From Chondrinema litorale (GTDB lineage Bacteria > Bacteroidota > Bacteroidia > Cytophagales > Flammeovirgaceae), in assembly GCF_026250525.1 (NCBI RefSeq), contig NZ_CP111059.1, positions 62,001 through 126,000 on the forward strand: a DNA stretch of 64,000 nucleotides, written 5' to 3'. Made by a program: the position numbers and the translations under genes. Under the pieces are notes generated by a model, which was not told the DNA's origin, made no database searches, and was given only the letters and a program-made list of their open reading frames with translations. Positions 18,401 to 25,473 of this stretch are shown here, in pieces. The stretch's first letter is position 1; each line of letters opens with the position of its first letter.

Positions 18401-18694
18401 CACAATAATCATAGCCATGCCGTTCATCGCCATTGAGTGAATATGCTCCACTCCTTTTATGTTGCCTATGATTTTTTCTAGCGGCTTAACTACTCTGCTT
18501 TCTAATTCTGCCGGACTCGCCCCCGGATAACCGATCATAATATCGGCCATTGGTACATTTATCTGAGGTTCTTCTTCTCTTGGAATTAACGAAGAACTAT
18601 ACACCCCGATAATCATCAGTGCTACCATTAATAAAATGGTAAGCTTTGAGTTGATGAAAAAATGGGCGACTTTACCTGATATTCCTTCTTCCAT
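15500..18694 (-). CDS. RND-family inner membrane efflux pump
   Basis: 1064 residues, full length for an AcrB/CzcA-type RND pump. After the first helix (LTILLMVALMIIGVYSSSLI) comes the first periplasmic loop, a TM2-TM6 bundle, the second loop (about 560-850) and TM7-TM12 ending LIVVPLIYYMTEK. TM4 carries the paired acidic residues D417-D418 in GIVVDDSIII, as in proton-driven HAE pumps. The N-terminal PREEEPQINVPMADI motif is typical of Bacteroidota pumps of this clade. It takes substrates from the periplasm through the MFP to TolC. Substrate class is not determinable, but the PII-like and DUF2892 partners are often found with metal or organic cation pumps. Operon order: TolC, MFP, RND, PII-like, DUF2892. 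Confidence 0.92.
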   Translation of the reverse strand: MEEGISGKVAHFFINSKLTILLMVALMIIGVYSSSLIPREEEPQINVPMADIMIGYPGASPAELESRVVKPLEKIIGNIKGVEHIHSMAMNGMAMIIVQFYVGEDIERSYVKLYDELNKHQGMFPEGVYQPLVKTRSIDDVPMLGLTLWSENYDDFQLRAIAEEVTSEIEKVKDVAITKVIGGRNRQLKVVLDKDKMAENAVDALSIMQMIQANNGSSQSGSFVNNDEEYLVTTGKFLTSAEDIENLVIGVNKNMPVYLKQVATIEDGPETPNSYVSFGYGKANEDFKGYKSEYPAVTISVAKVKGADAMKIADKIVDQIDLLKLNLIPNDVHVSVTRNYGETASHKVGELLMHLGVAILAVTVLVMLAMGWRGGLVVFFSVPLTFALTLFSYYILGYTLNRITLFALVFVVGIVVDDSIIIAENMHRHFKMKRLPFKQAAIFAINEVGNPTILATFTVIAAILPMAFVSGMMGPYMSPMPIGASIAMMLSLFVALTVTPYLGYHLLREKDEQEHKEEHNLETSVIYKIYKKIEQPMLDSSAKRWVMLGITLFLLVGSVLMFFTKSVAVKMLPFDNKNEFQVVIDMPEGTTLERTAAVTKEVAQYLSTIPEVVDYQNYIGTSAPITFNGLVRHYDNRGGSNMADIQVNLLYKEDRDLQSHDIAKLVRPQVQQIAKKYGANIKLVEVPPGPPVLSTLVAEVYGGPNYDEQIMVADQVKSILENTDDIVDIDWMVEDAQTEFKLEVDREKAMLNGIAPQQVVGNLTYILRDLPISNLYDEYANDNVGIVLSLDDSDKSNLQDIQSLKVKGKQGNVVPVSDLVKVKEASLQKTIYRKDQKRVVYVLADMAGALESPVYAILGMEQKLKEMSLPKGYEVKELYMEQPTDETDFTVKWDGEWQITLEVFRDLGAAFMVVIIVIYMLIVGWFQNFKTPMVMMIAIPLSLVGIVLGHWLLGAFFTATSFIGMIALAGVMVRNSVLLIDFIEIRLNDGIPLKQAIIDAGAVRTTPILLTTGAVVIGASIILFDPIFQGLAISLVAGAIVSTLLTLIVVPLIYYMTEKTKWEN

Positions 18695-18778
18695 GTTTTA
18701 AATATTTTGAATCTGTTTTGTGAGGATAAGGTGAATAATTACAGTCCTGAGATCCTTTTTACAGTTTGATAAATTCTA

Positions 18779-19861
18779 TTAGAAAGTGACTTTAGCACCA
18801 TTAAACAGCTTGCCTTCTGCAGTAGTGATGAACTGTTCGTTTGCAGAAAGTCCTGATAATACTTCTACTTGATCGCCATAAGTTTTGCCCAATCTTAACC
18901 ATCTCAAAATCGCTACATTATCATTCCCAATGGTGTAAACTCCTTGTAATTGACCATGTCTGATTAATACAGATTCTGGGATGAGTACTGTAGAAGATGC
19001 GGTTGCATTGTCTAATTTTTCGACCGGAAATTGCACATTTACAAACATTCCAGAAAGAATATCATCATTTACTTTATCTAAATTCACTTTTACAAGATAT
19101 TGTCCGCCTGTGTTTTTAGCTGATAAACTCACTTCACTCACTTTGCCTTCTACCTCTTCTCCGATTGATTTCACTAACACTTTTACTGGCATTCCGTTTT
19201 TTATCGCATCAATATCAGTTTCAGAAACCATCGCGGTAACCTGTAAATTTGAGCGCGTTTCTACACTTACCAATGGCATTCCTGGGTTTGCCATGTCTCC
19301 TTCTTTTATAAATGTGTTGGTTACAATTCCTGAAAATGGTGCAGTAATATTTGCATAGGAGAACTGTGCGATCACTTCGTTTTTCATTTGTTTGGCTGCT
19401 TCCAAACCTGCTTTTGCCATTTCGTATCTGGCGGTCATATCATCCAACTCTTTTTGAGAAGCACTCTTCTGATCGAACAATGTTTTAAAGCGTTCGTAAT
19501 CCTTTTTCGCATTGTTATATCCTGCTTCTGCTTGTATAATTGAAGCCTCAACTTGTGCTTTTTTAGCTTGTAAGTCTGCATTATTGATGCTTAATAAAAG
19601 CTGACCTTTAGAAACTTTTTGTCCTACTTTTACTTTGAGGCCAGTTACATAACCCATCATTCTGGTGCTTAGGTTAGCACTGTTTTCTGCTTCCACTTTA
19701 CCACTGGCAGTAATAAATCTACTATTTTCACCAGTAGCTACTTTACTTACTTTTACCGGAATTGCATCCAGTACTTCTACAGGCTTTCTTTCTCCTGAAC
19801 TGCAACTTGTAAAAACCTGAGCGAAAGAAAATGCTATTAAAACTATAAGTATTTGTTTCAT
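18779..19861 (-). CDS. RND efflux periplasmic adaptor (membrane fusion protein)
   Basis: 360 residues with a lipoprotein signal ending TSC (Cys about residue 20). The HlyD/AcrA plan is present: barrel-sandwich half VEAENSANLSTRMMGYVTGL with VKVGQKVSKGQLLLSIN (50-90), a helical hairpin (95-160, KAQVEASIIQAEAGYNNAKK), and the second lipoyl half ANITAPFSGIVTNTFIKEGD (170-190). Beta-barrel and membrane-proximal domains follow. It links the RND pump to TolC. The start is two bases after the TolC stop, so both are cotranslated. Confidence 0.92.
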   Translation of the reverse strand: MKQILIVLIAFSFAQVFTSCSSGERKPVEVLDAIPVKVSKVATGENSRFITASGKVEAENSANLSTRMMGYVTGLKVKVGQKVSKGQLLLSINNADLQAKKAQVEASIIQAEAGYNNAKKDYERFKTLFDQKSASQKELDDMTARYEMAKAGLEAAKQMKNEVIAQFSYANITAPFSGIVTNTFIKEGDMANPGMPLVSVETRSNLQVTAMVSETDIDAIKNGMPVKVLVKSIGEEVEGKVSEVSLSAKNTGGQYLVKVNLDKVNDDILSGMFVNVQFPVEKLDNATASSTVLIPESVLIRHGQLQGVYTIGNDNVAILRWLRLGKTYGDQVEVLSGLSANEQFITTAEGKLFNGAKVTF

Positions 19862-19863
19862 TA

Positions 19864-21177
19864 TTACTGAGTTAAAAATTCCAAGTATTTTTGAGTGAAA
19901 TTATATTCGAATACAGCCTGTAAACTTTCTAGCTCTTTCTGAATCATCTGAGTTTCTGACTGCAATAAGTCTGTTGTTTTTTCTAATCCTTGTTGGAAGC
20001 GATCTGAACGGATGCGGTAAGCTTCGCGAGATTGTTCCAATGCCAGTTTCGAGAGATTTACTTTGTTTTCTGCATCTTTTAGCTGGCGGTTAGTTTTGTT
20101 GATTTCCAATTGGCTCTGGCTTTTGTATTGTGTACTTTCAACCATCGATTTCTGGTATTCAACTTTTTGCTTTTCCATTTTTCCTATGGATTTGTAACCA
20201 TCGAATATGTTCCAAGAAAGTTGCGCACCAATTAGATAACCACTCGCTCCCATCTGGAATAATTGGTCGTCGTACAACTGATAGCTGCCAAAAGCATTTA
20301 ATCTCGGCAGAAACTTCATCTTACTAGACTGAAACATTTTTTCATAAGCTTCAGTAGAAAGTTTCATCGCCATAATATCTTTTCTAGATTCTGATAAACT
20401 GGTATCGAAAACCTTTACATCAATATCAGAAGCTATTTCTTCGGCAGGTTTGTAAACTACAGTTTCGCCTTCTTCATTTAATAGAAATGCTAAATAGTCT
20501 GAAGCGTTTTTCACATTACTTCTCGCATACTGCAACTGGTTTTTTACTTCGTTTACTCGTACTTGAACAGAAAGTAAATCTGTTTTCTGTAGCATTCCCT
20601 GCTCAAAGTAATTCTCAACCATTTGTAAACTAGCTTCAGAAGTTGCATTGGCTTTTTCTAGCACTTTTACAGCACTATATGCCAATTGCAATTGCATATA
20701 AGCCTTATTTACTTCTAGCTCAATGTATTCTTTGGTACGCTCCGCTTGTAGTTGATAAGCTTGCATTTTGGTTTTAGCAGCTTGTCTTTCGTACACACCA
20801 TCCATATTAAAAATGGGTTGTTGTACTTCGATGGCTGTAGCGTAATTGTCGATTTTTTCAGGGTTATTTAACAAGTCTGTGTTAAAATCATTCTGAGTTA
20901 AAATTTCCTGATTAAGCTTTGAGCCAAATGCCATTAGAGGATTGGTTGTCAACATTGCCGTGTGCGAAACCGTAATATTCGGTAAAAAAAGCGCCTTCGA
21001 CTGGCTATAATCAGCCTTCGCTGATTCAAAAGTTTTTTCTGCAATCTTTACTTGGAGGTTGCCTTTAGCTATTTTAGAAAGTATCTCTTCCTTAGAAATA
21101 GTTATCGTATCCTGTCCAAATAGGCTGTTTGCAGAAAGAAGTGCTGAGATTAATACAACTAAATATTTATTCTTCAT
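19864..21177 (-). CDS. TolC-family outer membrane efflux channel
   Basis: 437 residues with a signal peptide (VVLISALLSANSLFG). Two repeats of the OEP fold are visible as long heptad-like helices, including KIAEKTFESAKADYSQSKAL and QSREAYRIRSDRFQQGLEKT (about residue 385), with the conserved LPNITVSHT strand near residue 65. It is the outer-membrane exit duct of the pump and the first gene of the operon. The promoter has a TACTTTTG -7 element (21202-21209) and a palindrome at 21231-21246. Confidence 0.92.
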   Translation of the reverse strand: MKNKYLVVLISALLSANSLFGQDTITISKEEILSKIAKGNLQVKIAEKTFESAKADYSQSKALFLPNITVSHTAMLTTNPLMAFGSKLNQEILTQNDFNTDLLNNPEKIDNYATAIEVQQPIFNMDGVYERQAAKTKMQAYQLQAERTKEYIELEVNKAYMQLQLAYSAVKVLEKANATSEASLQMVENYFEQGMLQKTDLLSVQVRVNEVKNQLQYARSNVKNASDYLAFLLNEEGETVVYKPAEEIASDIDVKVFDTSLSESRKDIMAMKLSTEAYEKMFQSSKMKFLPRLNAFGSYQLYDDQLFQMGASGYLIGAQLSWNIFDGYKSIGKMEKQKVEYQKSMVESTQYKSQSQLEINKTNRQLKDAENKVNLSKLALEQSREAYRIRSDRFQQGLEKTTDLLQSETQMIQKELESLQAVFEYNFTQKYLEFLTQ

Positions 21178-21201
21178 TTCAAATTTCCTTCAAGTTCTTT
21201 T

Positions 21202-21209
21202 CAAAAGTA
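21202..21209 (-). promoter_or_regulatory. Predicted -7 element of the efflux operon promoter
   Basis: On the minus strand the eight bases read TACTTTTG, a perfect match to the Bacteroidota -7 consensus TAnnTTTG. They lie 25 bases upstream of the tolC-type start codon. No clear TTG/TTTG -33 element is present at the usual spacing; that region is occupied by the palindrome at 21231-21246, which suggests control by a regulator. Confidence 0.55.
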
Positions 21210-21230
21210 GCCGGAAGAAAATCTGCATTT

Positions 21231-21246
21231 GGTAACTAATGTTACC
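21231..21246. promoter_or_regulatory. Palindromic operator candidate upstream of the efflux operon
   Basis: GGTAACTAATGTTACC: 6-bp arms with a 4-base centre, perfectly symmetric. It falls where the -33 element of the efflux promoter would be, 22 bases upstream of the -7 element, in the 146-bp divergent gap to the gene at 21324. The position fits a repressor or MerR-like activator site. No regulator gene is adjacent. The function is inference. Confidence 0.5.
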
Positions 21247-21323
21247 TAAGGAATTTTTTTGTGAGATAATTTTATTTAAAATCGAAAATCACATAAAATA
21301 AGCAGTAAATAACTTAAATTTAT

Positions 21324-21722
21324 ATGCTGAGGCAAGAAACTACATATAGCCGTATTTTCACATCAATAGTGTTGATGCTATTCGCGCTATTGCTCAGCAT
21401 TTTTAATACATCTGGTTACGAACTGCCATCTAATTACATCAGTTCTCCAACTCAAACCGAGTTGGTATCTCAGCAAAGTTCTACAAGAAGAAATTATAGA
21501 AGTCTCCGTTTTAAAAGGGCGATTCACTTAACTCAAAAAGTAATTGCTAAAACCAGCTTTTTTGCTTTTAACATTCAATTAATTCGATTATACAATCAAC
21601 TGATTGCAGTGAAAAATAAGGCCATTGAATCCACAGAAAGCAATATTTTTATAAATCTGCTACATTTTATACAGTTACAAGCATCCACTAAGAATTCAGA
21701 TTCTTTCCCTCAATTTATCTAG
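21324..21722 (+). CDS. Hypothetical protein with one N-terminal membrane helix
   Basis: 132 residues, starting at the ATG at 21324. One hydrophobic stretch (FTSIVLMLFALLLSIF, about 12-28) is either a signal peptide or a membrane anchor. The remainder is basic and helical (RSLRFKRAIHLTQKVIAK, then LIRLYNQLIAVKNKAI). No family was recognised. It diverges from the efflux operon and may share its control region. The gene at 21829 follows in the same direction. Confidence 0.5.
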   Translation: MLRQETTYSRIFTSIVLMLFALLLSIFNTSGYELPSNYISSPTQTELVSQQSSTRRNYRSLRFKRAIHLTQKVIAKTSFFAFNIQLIRLYNQLIAVKNKAIESTESNIFINLLHFIQLQASTKNSDSFPQFI

Positions 21723-21828
21723 TTGGAAGCATCCTAATATTTCCTTGGGAACTCCACCCAATTTAAAAATCAACTTAATTCTTGGTTACACAAGCTGTAA
21801 GCACTACAGCCTTATTTCTGCTTGTAAA

Positions 21829-22005
21829 ATGAAAAAGATCAAAAAATTACTGAAGCAGTTCGCGCTGCTATTCATTATACTTTTAACTTCAATTGGCTTG
21901 GGAATTAACGCAGCCGTTTTGCCCACCTTTAATATAAGAGATGCCGAAAAGCCTAAAATCGAAATGGTTGAATCTAAAGAAGATGATGTTGAACCAGATG
22001 ATTAA
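21829..22005 (+). CDS. Small single-pass membrane protein, 58 residues
   Basis: The ATG at 21829 is chosen (MKKIKKLLKQFALLFIILLT) rather than the longer open frame from 21745, because it opens a basic n-region and membrane helix. After the helix comes GLGINAAVLPTFNIRDAEKP and a strongly acidic tail (ESKEDDVEPDD). Small proteins with this layout recur near envelope genes in Cytophagales, but no function is known to me. It probably shares a transcript with the gene at 21324-21722. Confidence 0.5.
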   Translation: MKKIKKLLKQFALLFIILLTSIGLGINAAVLPTFNIRDAEKPKIEMVESKEDDVEPDD

Positions 22006-22109
22006 AGGTGTGTGATTGACATAATGGTTTTACCAAAGCTAACTCTATTCAATCTTACTTTTTTTGAGTGTATGAGATATAATTAATTATCAAAACATTA
22101 ATCGACCTA

Positions 22110-22239
22110 GGAAGCATCATCATTAATAATTATTGGAGCAGTTGTGTTAAAAAATATCCGCTGTTTGAACGAAGTGAGCGTCAGCAGCTGCTGTTTCGGA
22201 TATTTTAGCAAAAGCGTATAAAATTTAGAAAATGCTTCC
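22110..22239. repeat. Nested inverted repeats upstream of the GNAT gene
   Basis: Outer arms GGAAGCAT (22110-22117) and ATGCTTCC (22232-22239) enclose inner arms AAAATATCCG (22151-22160) and CGGATATTTT (22197-22206). At the centre is the 12-bp palindrome CAGCAGCTGCTG (22182-22193). The region between the genes at 22005 and 22291 is non-coding. The layered symmetry suggests a folding recombination site, a mobile-element remnant or a terminator; it is not a known IS. Confidence 0.5.
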
Positions 22240-22290
22240 GCAGTCTTGATCTTTTGATACTTTTATATCAAGTTGTGCTTAATTAAGAAA

Positions 22291-22845
22291 ATGACTGAAT
22301 TCGAAATATTAACGGACAGAATAAAATTGAGATTAATTGAATTGTCAGATTTAAATTCGATTCATAAATTACATTCTTTACCTGAAACAGATGAATTCAA
22401 TACTCTTGGTATTCCCCAAAATTTTGAGGAAACGAAAAATATAATTGAACCTTGGATTGCAGAAAATAAACTGAGTAAAATAAGGAACTACACATTTGCG
22501 ATTGAAAATAGGTCGGATAGAGAATTTATCGGATTATTTGGACTTAAACTCGGAGATGAAAAATATAAACGTGGGGAAGTTTGGTATAAAATACATTCCG
22601 ACTACTGGAAAAAAGGGTTTGCAACAGAATCTTTAAAAGCGGTAATAAATTTTGGATTTGATAATCTTAAATTACATCGAATAGAAGCTGGCTGTGCTGT
22701 AGGGAATATTGGTTCAATCAAAGTACTGGAAAAAGCAGGAATGGTAAGAGAAGGGCGTTTACGACAGGTGTTACCTTTGAAATTTGGCTGGTCTGACAAC
22801 TTTGAATATTCAATACTTGAAACTGATGAAAGGAAAAATAACTAA
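22291..22845 (+). CDS. GNAT N-acetyltransferase, RimJ/RimL-like
   Basis: 184 residues from the ATG at 22291 (the frame extends only slightly further upstream to a TTG). GNAT elements: ILTDRIKLRLIELSDLNSIH at the N-terminus, then EFIGLFGLKLGDEK, EVWYKIHSDYWKKGFATESL (acetyl-CoA loop, residues about 100-120, with the K-G-F-A-T type P-loop) and HRIEAGCAVGNIGSIKVLEK with AGMVREGRLRQ. It transfers acetyl from acetyl-CoA to an amine such as a protein N-terminus or small molecule. The gene is a lone plus-strand gene flanked by the inverted 9-mers TTGTGCTTA (22273-22281) and TAAGCACAA (22843-22851), and stands out against its neighbours as if inserted. Confidence 0.85.
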   Translation: MTEFEILTDRIKLRLIELSDLNSIHKLHSLPETDEFNTLGIPQNFEETKNIIEPWIAENKLSKIRNYTFAIENRSDREFIGLFGLKLGDEKYKRGEVWYKIHSDYWKKGFATESLKAVINFGFDNLKLHRIEAGCAVGNIGSIKVLEKAGMVREGRLRQVLPLKFGWSDNFEYSILETDERKNN

Positions 22846-22975
22846 GCACAATAACAATTATAGTGCATACCCTGCGGGACACTCACTATACCCAAACCGA
22901 TAAAAGTACAGATAATTAACTATCAATGATTTATGTATATTCTTAAATATTTAGCATCAATCATTCATAAACAAC

Positions 22976-23015
22976 CTCTTCAAAACCAGATGATGATCGT
23001 CTGAGTTTTGAAGAG
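22976..23015. terminator. Long hairpin between convergent genes
   Basis: Arms CTCTTCAAAAC (22976-22986) and GTTTTGAAGAG (23005-23015) with additional CAGA/TCTG pairing inside make a long stem over a short loop. It lies between the GNAT gene (ends 22845) and the convergent beta-helix gene (ends 23039), as expected for a bidirectional terminator. T-tracts on both sides are modest. Confidence 0.7.
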
Positions 23016-23038
23016 TTGAAATTTTAAAGAATCAATTT

Positions 23039-24067
23039 TTACTGCTCAAAAATACTGGCGTTTAATTGATAGCCTGTTGACTCAGGTGTTAGCTGCAAGA
23101 AGTTTTCTGGGAAACCAGCAATTTCTCGCTCTACTAATTTTACCTTTCCTTTTTTCGTGATGTCTGTTTCTTTTACTTTGTAATCATCTATCTCTATTAC
23201 TTTTCCCTTTTCTCTATTCCATTCACCAAAATAGTAAGCATTATCACAGATTACCGAGTTCGATAAATTGAAAGTAGCTTTGTTGTGTGGCGCAATTGTA
23301 AACACAAAATTACAATTGCTAATTACATTATTCTTAAACTCGAATTCCGGGTCTTCGTCTCCAATCCAGAATGCGCTCTCGTAGGCACCATGAATAATAG
23401 AATTGGTTACAGAAGTATTTTTGATTTTGCTAAAAGTGAGAATGGCATTTTTACAATTATAAAACACACATTGATTGATCTTGATTTCTTCGCCATGTGC
23501 CCAAATTCCTCCTTGAATAAAAGTGGAGTTTTTTTCTGCAATAAAATAGCAGTTTTCAACCGTGAGATTTTTTAAAGCATTGCTTTCTCTGGTAATCGGA
23601 TAATAGTAAGTGATCTCTGGATTGGCGTTTCCGATAAACTTTAATCCTTTAATTTTCACATAGTCGCTTGCCACCAAAAAGGCTGTACTATGTGGAAATT
23701 GAGTATCGGAATTATTCAATGCTACTGATTGAATTACTGGCATTTTTGCATGCTCCCAATCTGCATTTTCGGGTAAAATAGCTGCTTCAATGGTAAATGA
23801 ACTTGTATCTGAAAATGCTCTTAATGGATGGATGGCAATTTTATCTTGCAGTGTATAAATTCCCGGAAATATCTTGATGCTCACATCGCCATTTCCAGTA
23901 AGCATGTTTGCTACCGATACGGCTTTCTCTATGCTTTTAAATGGATTTGCTTTGCTCCCTTCCGATTGATCATTTCCATTTTTGCCGTCTACATAAAATA
24001 CTTGTGCATTAGTGAAATGGCAGTAGCATAAGACAAATAAAAATAGTAAAGTTAATTTTCTTTTCAT
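23039..24067 (-). CDS. Secreted right-handed parallel beta-helix protein
   Basis: 342 residues with a signal peptide (KLTLLFLFVLCYCHFTNAQ). The start of the mature part, VFYVDGKNGNDQSEGSKANP then FKSIEKAV, is the usual beginning of DUF1565/pectate-lyase-type beta-helix proteins. Repeating short strands follow: IKGLKFIGN, NLTVENCYFIA, IKINQCVFYNC, NTSVTNSIIHG, FEFKNNVISNCNFVF, FNLSNSVICDN. Such coils often bind or cut polysaccharides, but no catalytic residues were identifiable. It diverges from the membrane-anchored HTH gene at 24177 over a 109-base gap, so they may be a regulator and target. Confidence 0.75.
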   Translation of the reverse strand: MKRKLTLLFLFVLCYCHFTNAQVFYVDGKNGNDQSEGSKANPFKSIEKAVSVANMLTGNGDVSIKIFPGIYTLQDKIAIHPLRAFSDTSSFTIEAAILPENADWEHAKMPVIQSVALNNSDTQFPHSTAFLVASDYVKIKGLKFIGNANPEITYYYPITRESNALKNLTVENCYFIAEKNSTFIQGGIWAHGEEIKINQCVFYNCKNAILTFSKIKNTSVTNSIIHGAYESAFWIGDEDPEFEFKNNVISNCNFVFTIAPHNKATFNLSNSVICDNAYYFGEWNREKGKVIEIDDYKVKETDITKKGKVKLVEREIAGFPENFLQLTPESTGYQLNASIFEQ

Positions 24068-24176
24068 TTTGGCTAGAATTGATGTTAATTATGATTTTGA
24101 TTGAATACAATTCTGCTAGATTACGGGTGTAGTTGAAATTTAAATACCGTTTATTTTCCATTTAAAAAGCGTTTAA

Positions 24177-25469
24177 ATGCTCTCCGATGAAGATTTCTAT
24201 ATTAAAGAGGTAAAAAAGCAAATTGAGAATCAACTTGGCTGGCCTAGTAGTGCCTCTTGGAAACAGCGCGATTATTTAAACTTAATTGACTTAATTGATA
24301 AAAAAACGGAGATAAACCTGAGTCTATCTACTATAAAAAGAATCTGGAAGCCTGATTATATAGGCACTCCACATCCAGCAACACTTGATGCTTTTGCACT
24401 TTTTCTGGGTTACAAAAATTGGCTGAATTTTAAAGAGAATAATTCTCCCTCTCTCGATGAACAACAAGTAGGAATTTCAGCTAAAGAGCAGAGGTTTAAG
24501 AAATCACTCTTGCCAATTATTTTGGTGATTTTGATTTCCGTTTTAGGTGTATTTATTATTCAATCCAACAAATCGGTCGATGCTCCTGAATCAATCCAGT
24601 ATGATGCAAATGAGTTAAAATTTAGCAGTAAGAATGCTACACTCAAAGGAGTGCCTAATACGGTAATTTTTGATTATGATATCAGCAGTGTTCATGCAGA
24701 TAGCTTTTATATACAGCAAAATTGGAATGCGCTGCTTCGCGAAAAAATTCAGCCTGAAAACAAGCAATTGACAACCATGTATTATTACCCTGGTGTGCAC
24801 CAAGCCAAGCTCATTGCAAATGATTCTATCATTAAAGAAACCCCAATAAGAATTAATACAAATGGTTGGCTGGCCTTTGCCAGATACAATTATACAGACA
24901 AGATTCCTGTCTATTTCAGAGATGATTTACAAAAAGATGGAGCACTTTCAGTAAGTAAACAGCAACTCGCTGAGAGTAAAATAGAATTGAGTAAAAATCC
25001 GATTGTTAGCTATTACTATGTAGATAATTTTACTGATTTAAGCAGTGGCAATTTTACTTTTGAAACCCGCCTTAAATGTGACAGTGTTTTTAACATAACC
25101 TGCCCCTACGTGTCTATTTGCCTACTTGGTGAATACGATATGAATATTATTCCACTAACTACAAAAGGTTGTATAGGCAATGTAAACCTGAAATTTGGAG
25201 ATACTACACATACAGGTAAAAGTCACGACTTATCAGCTTTTGGAACAGAAGTTTACCAATGGCAAGACTTAAAAGTTGAAACCAGAAATAACAAAGCAAT
25301 TATTACTATTAATGAAAATCAGATGTATGAAATACCATTCTCTAAAGATATTGGCGAAGTCACTGGTATTAGCTTCAACTTTACAGGAACTGGTTCTGTA
25401 GATTATATTCGTTTGCTGAATGGAGATGAAAAATTAATTTTTAGTGATGAGTTTGATGTAAATTTATAA
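24177..25469 (+). CDS. Membrane-anchored HTH protein with extracytoplasmic sensor domain
   Basis: 430 residues. The N-terminal 85 residues resemble a helix-turn-helix: KKQIENQLGWPSSASWKQRD, LSLSTIKRIWKPDY, and ATLDAFALFLGYKNWLNF. A single membrane helix follows at about 104-122 (LLPIILVILISVLGVFII). The remaining 300 residues face the outside and include a PKD/Ig-like segment (about 150-225) and a C-terminal lectin- or LamG-like part (KVETRNNKAIITINENQMYE). This suggests a one-component transmembrane regulator that senses an external ligand. The HTH call is moderate and the DNA-binding role is inference. It diverges from a beta-helix gene. Confidence 0.6.
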   Translation: MLSDEDFYIKEVKKQIENQLGWPSSASWKQRDYLNLIDLIDKKTEINLSLSTIKRIWKPDYIGTPHPATLDAFALFLGYKNWLNFKENNSPSLDEQQVGISAKEQRFKKSLLPIILVILISVLGVFIIQSNKSVDAPESIQYDANELKFSSKNATLKGVPNTVIFDYDISSVHADSFYIQQNWNALLREKIQPENKQLTTMYYYPGVHQAKLIANDSIIKETPIRINTNGWLAFARYNYTDKIPVYFRDDLQKDGALSVSKQQLAESKIELSKNPIVSYYYVDNFTDLSSGNFTFETRLKCDSVFNITCPYVSICLLGEYDMNIIPLTTKGCIGNVNLKFGDTTHTGKSHDLSAFGTEVYQWQDLKVETRNNKAIITINENQMYEIPFSKDIGEVTGISFNFTGTGSVDYIRLLNGDEKLIFSDEFDVNL

Positions 25470-25473
25470 TTTG

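Noticed and set aside
22846..22900. A complete integron attC site
   Set aside because: Only a partial inverted structure is present; the 7-base core sites do not match the canonical sequence and no integrase is seen.
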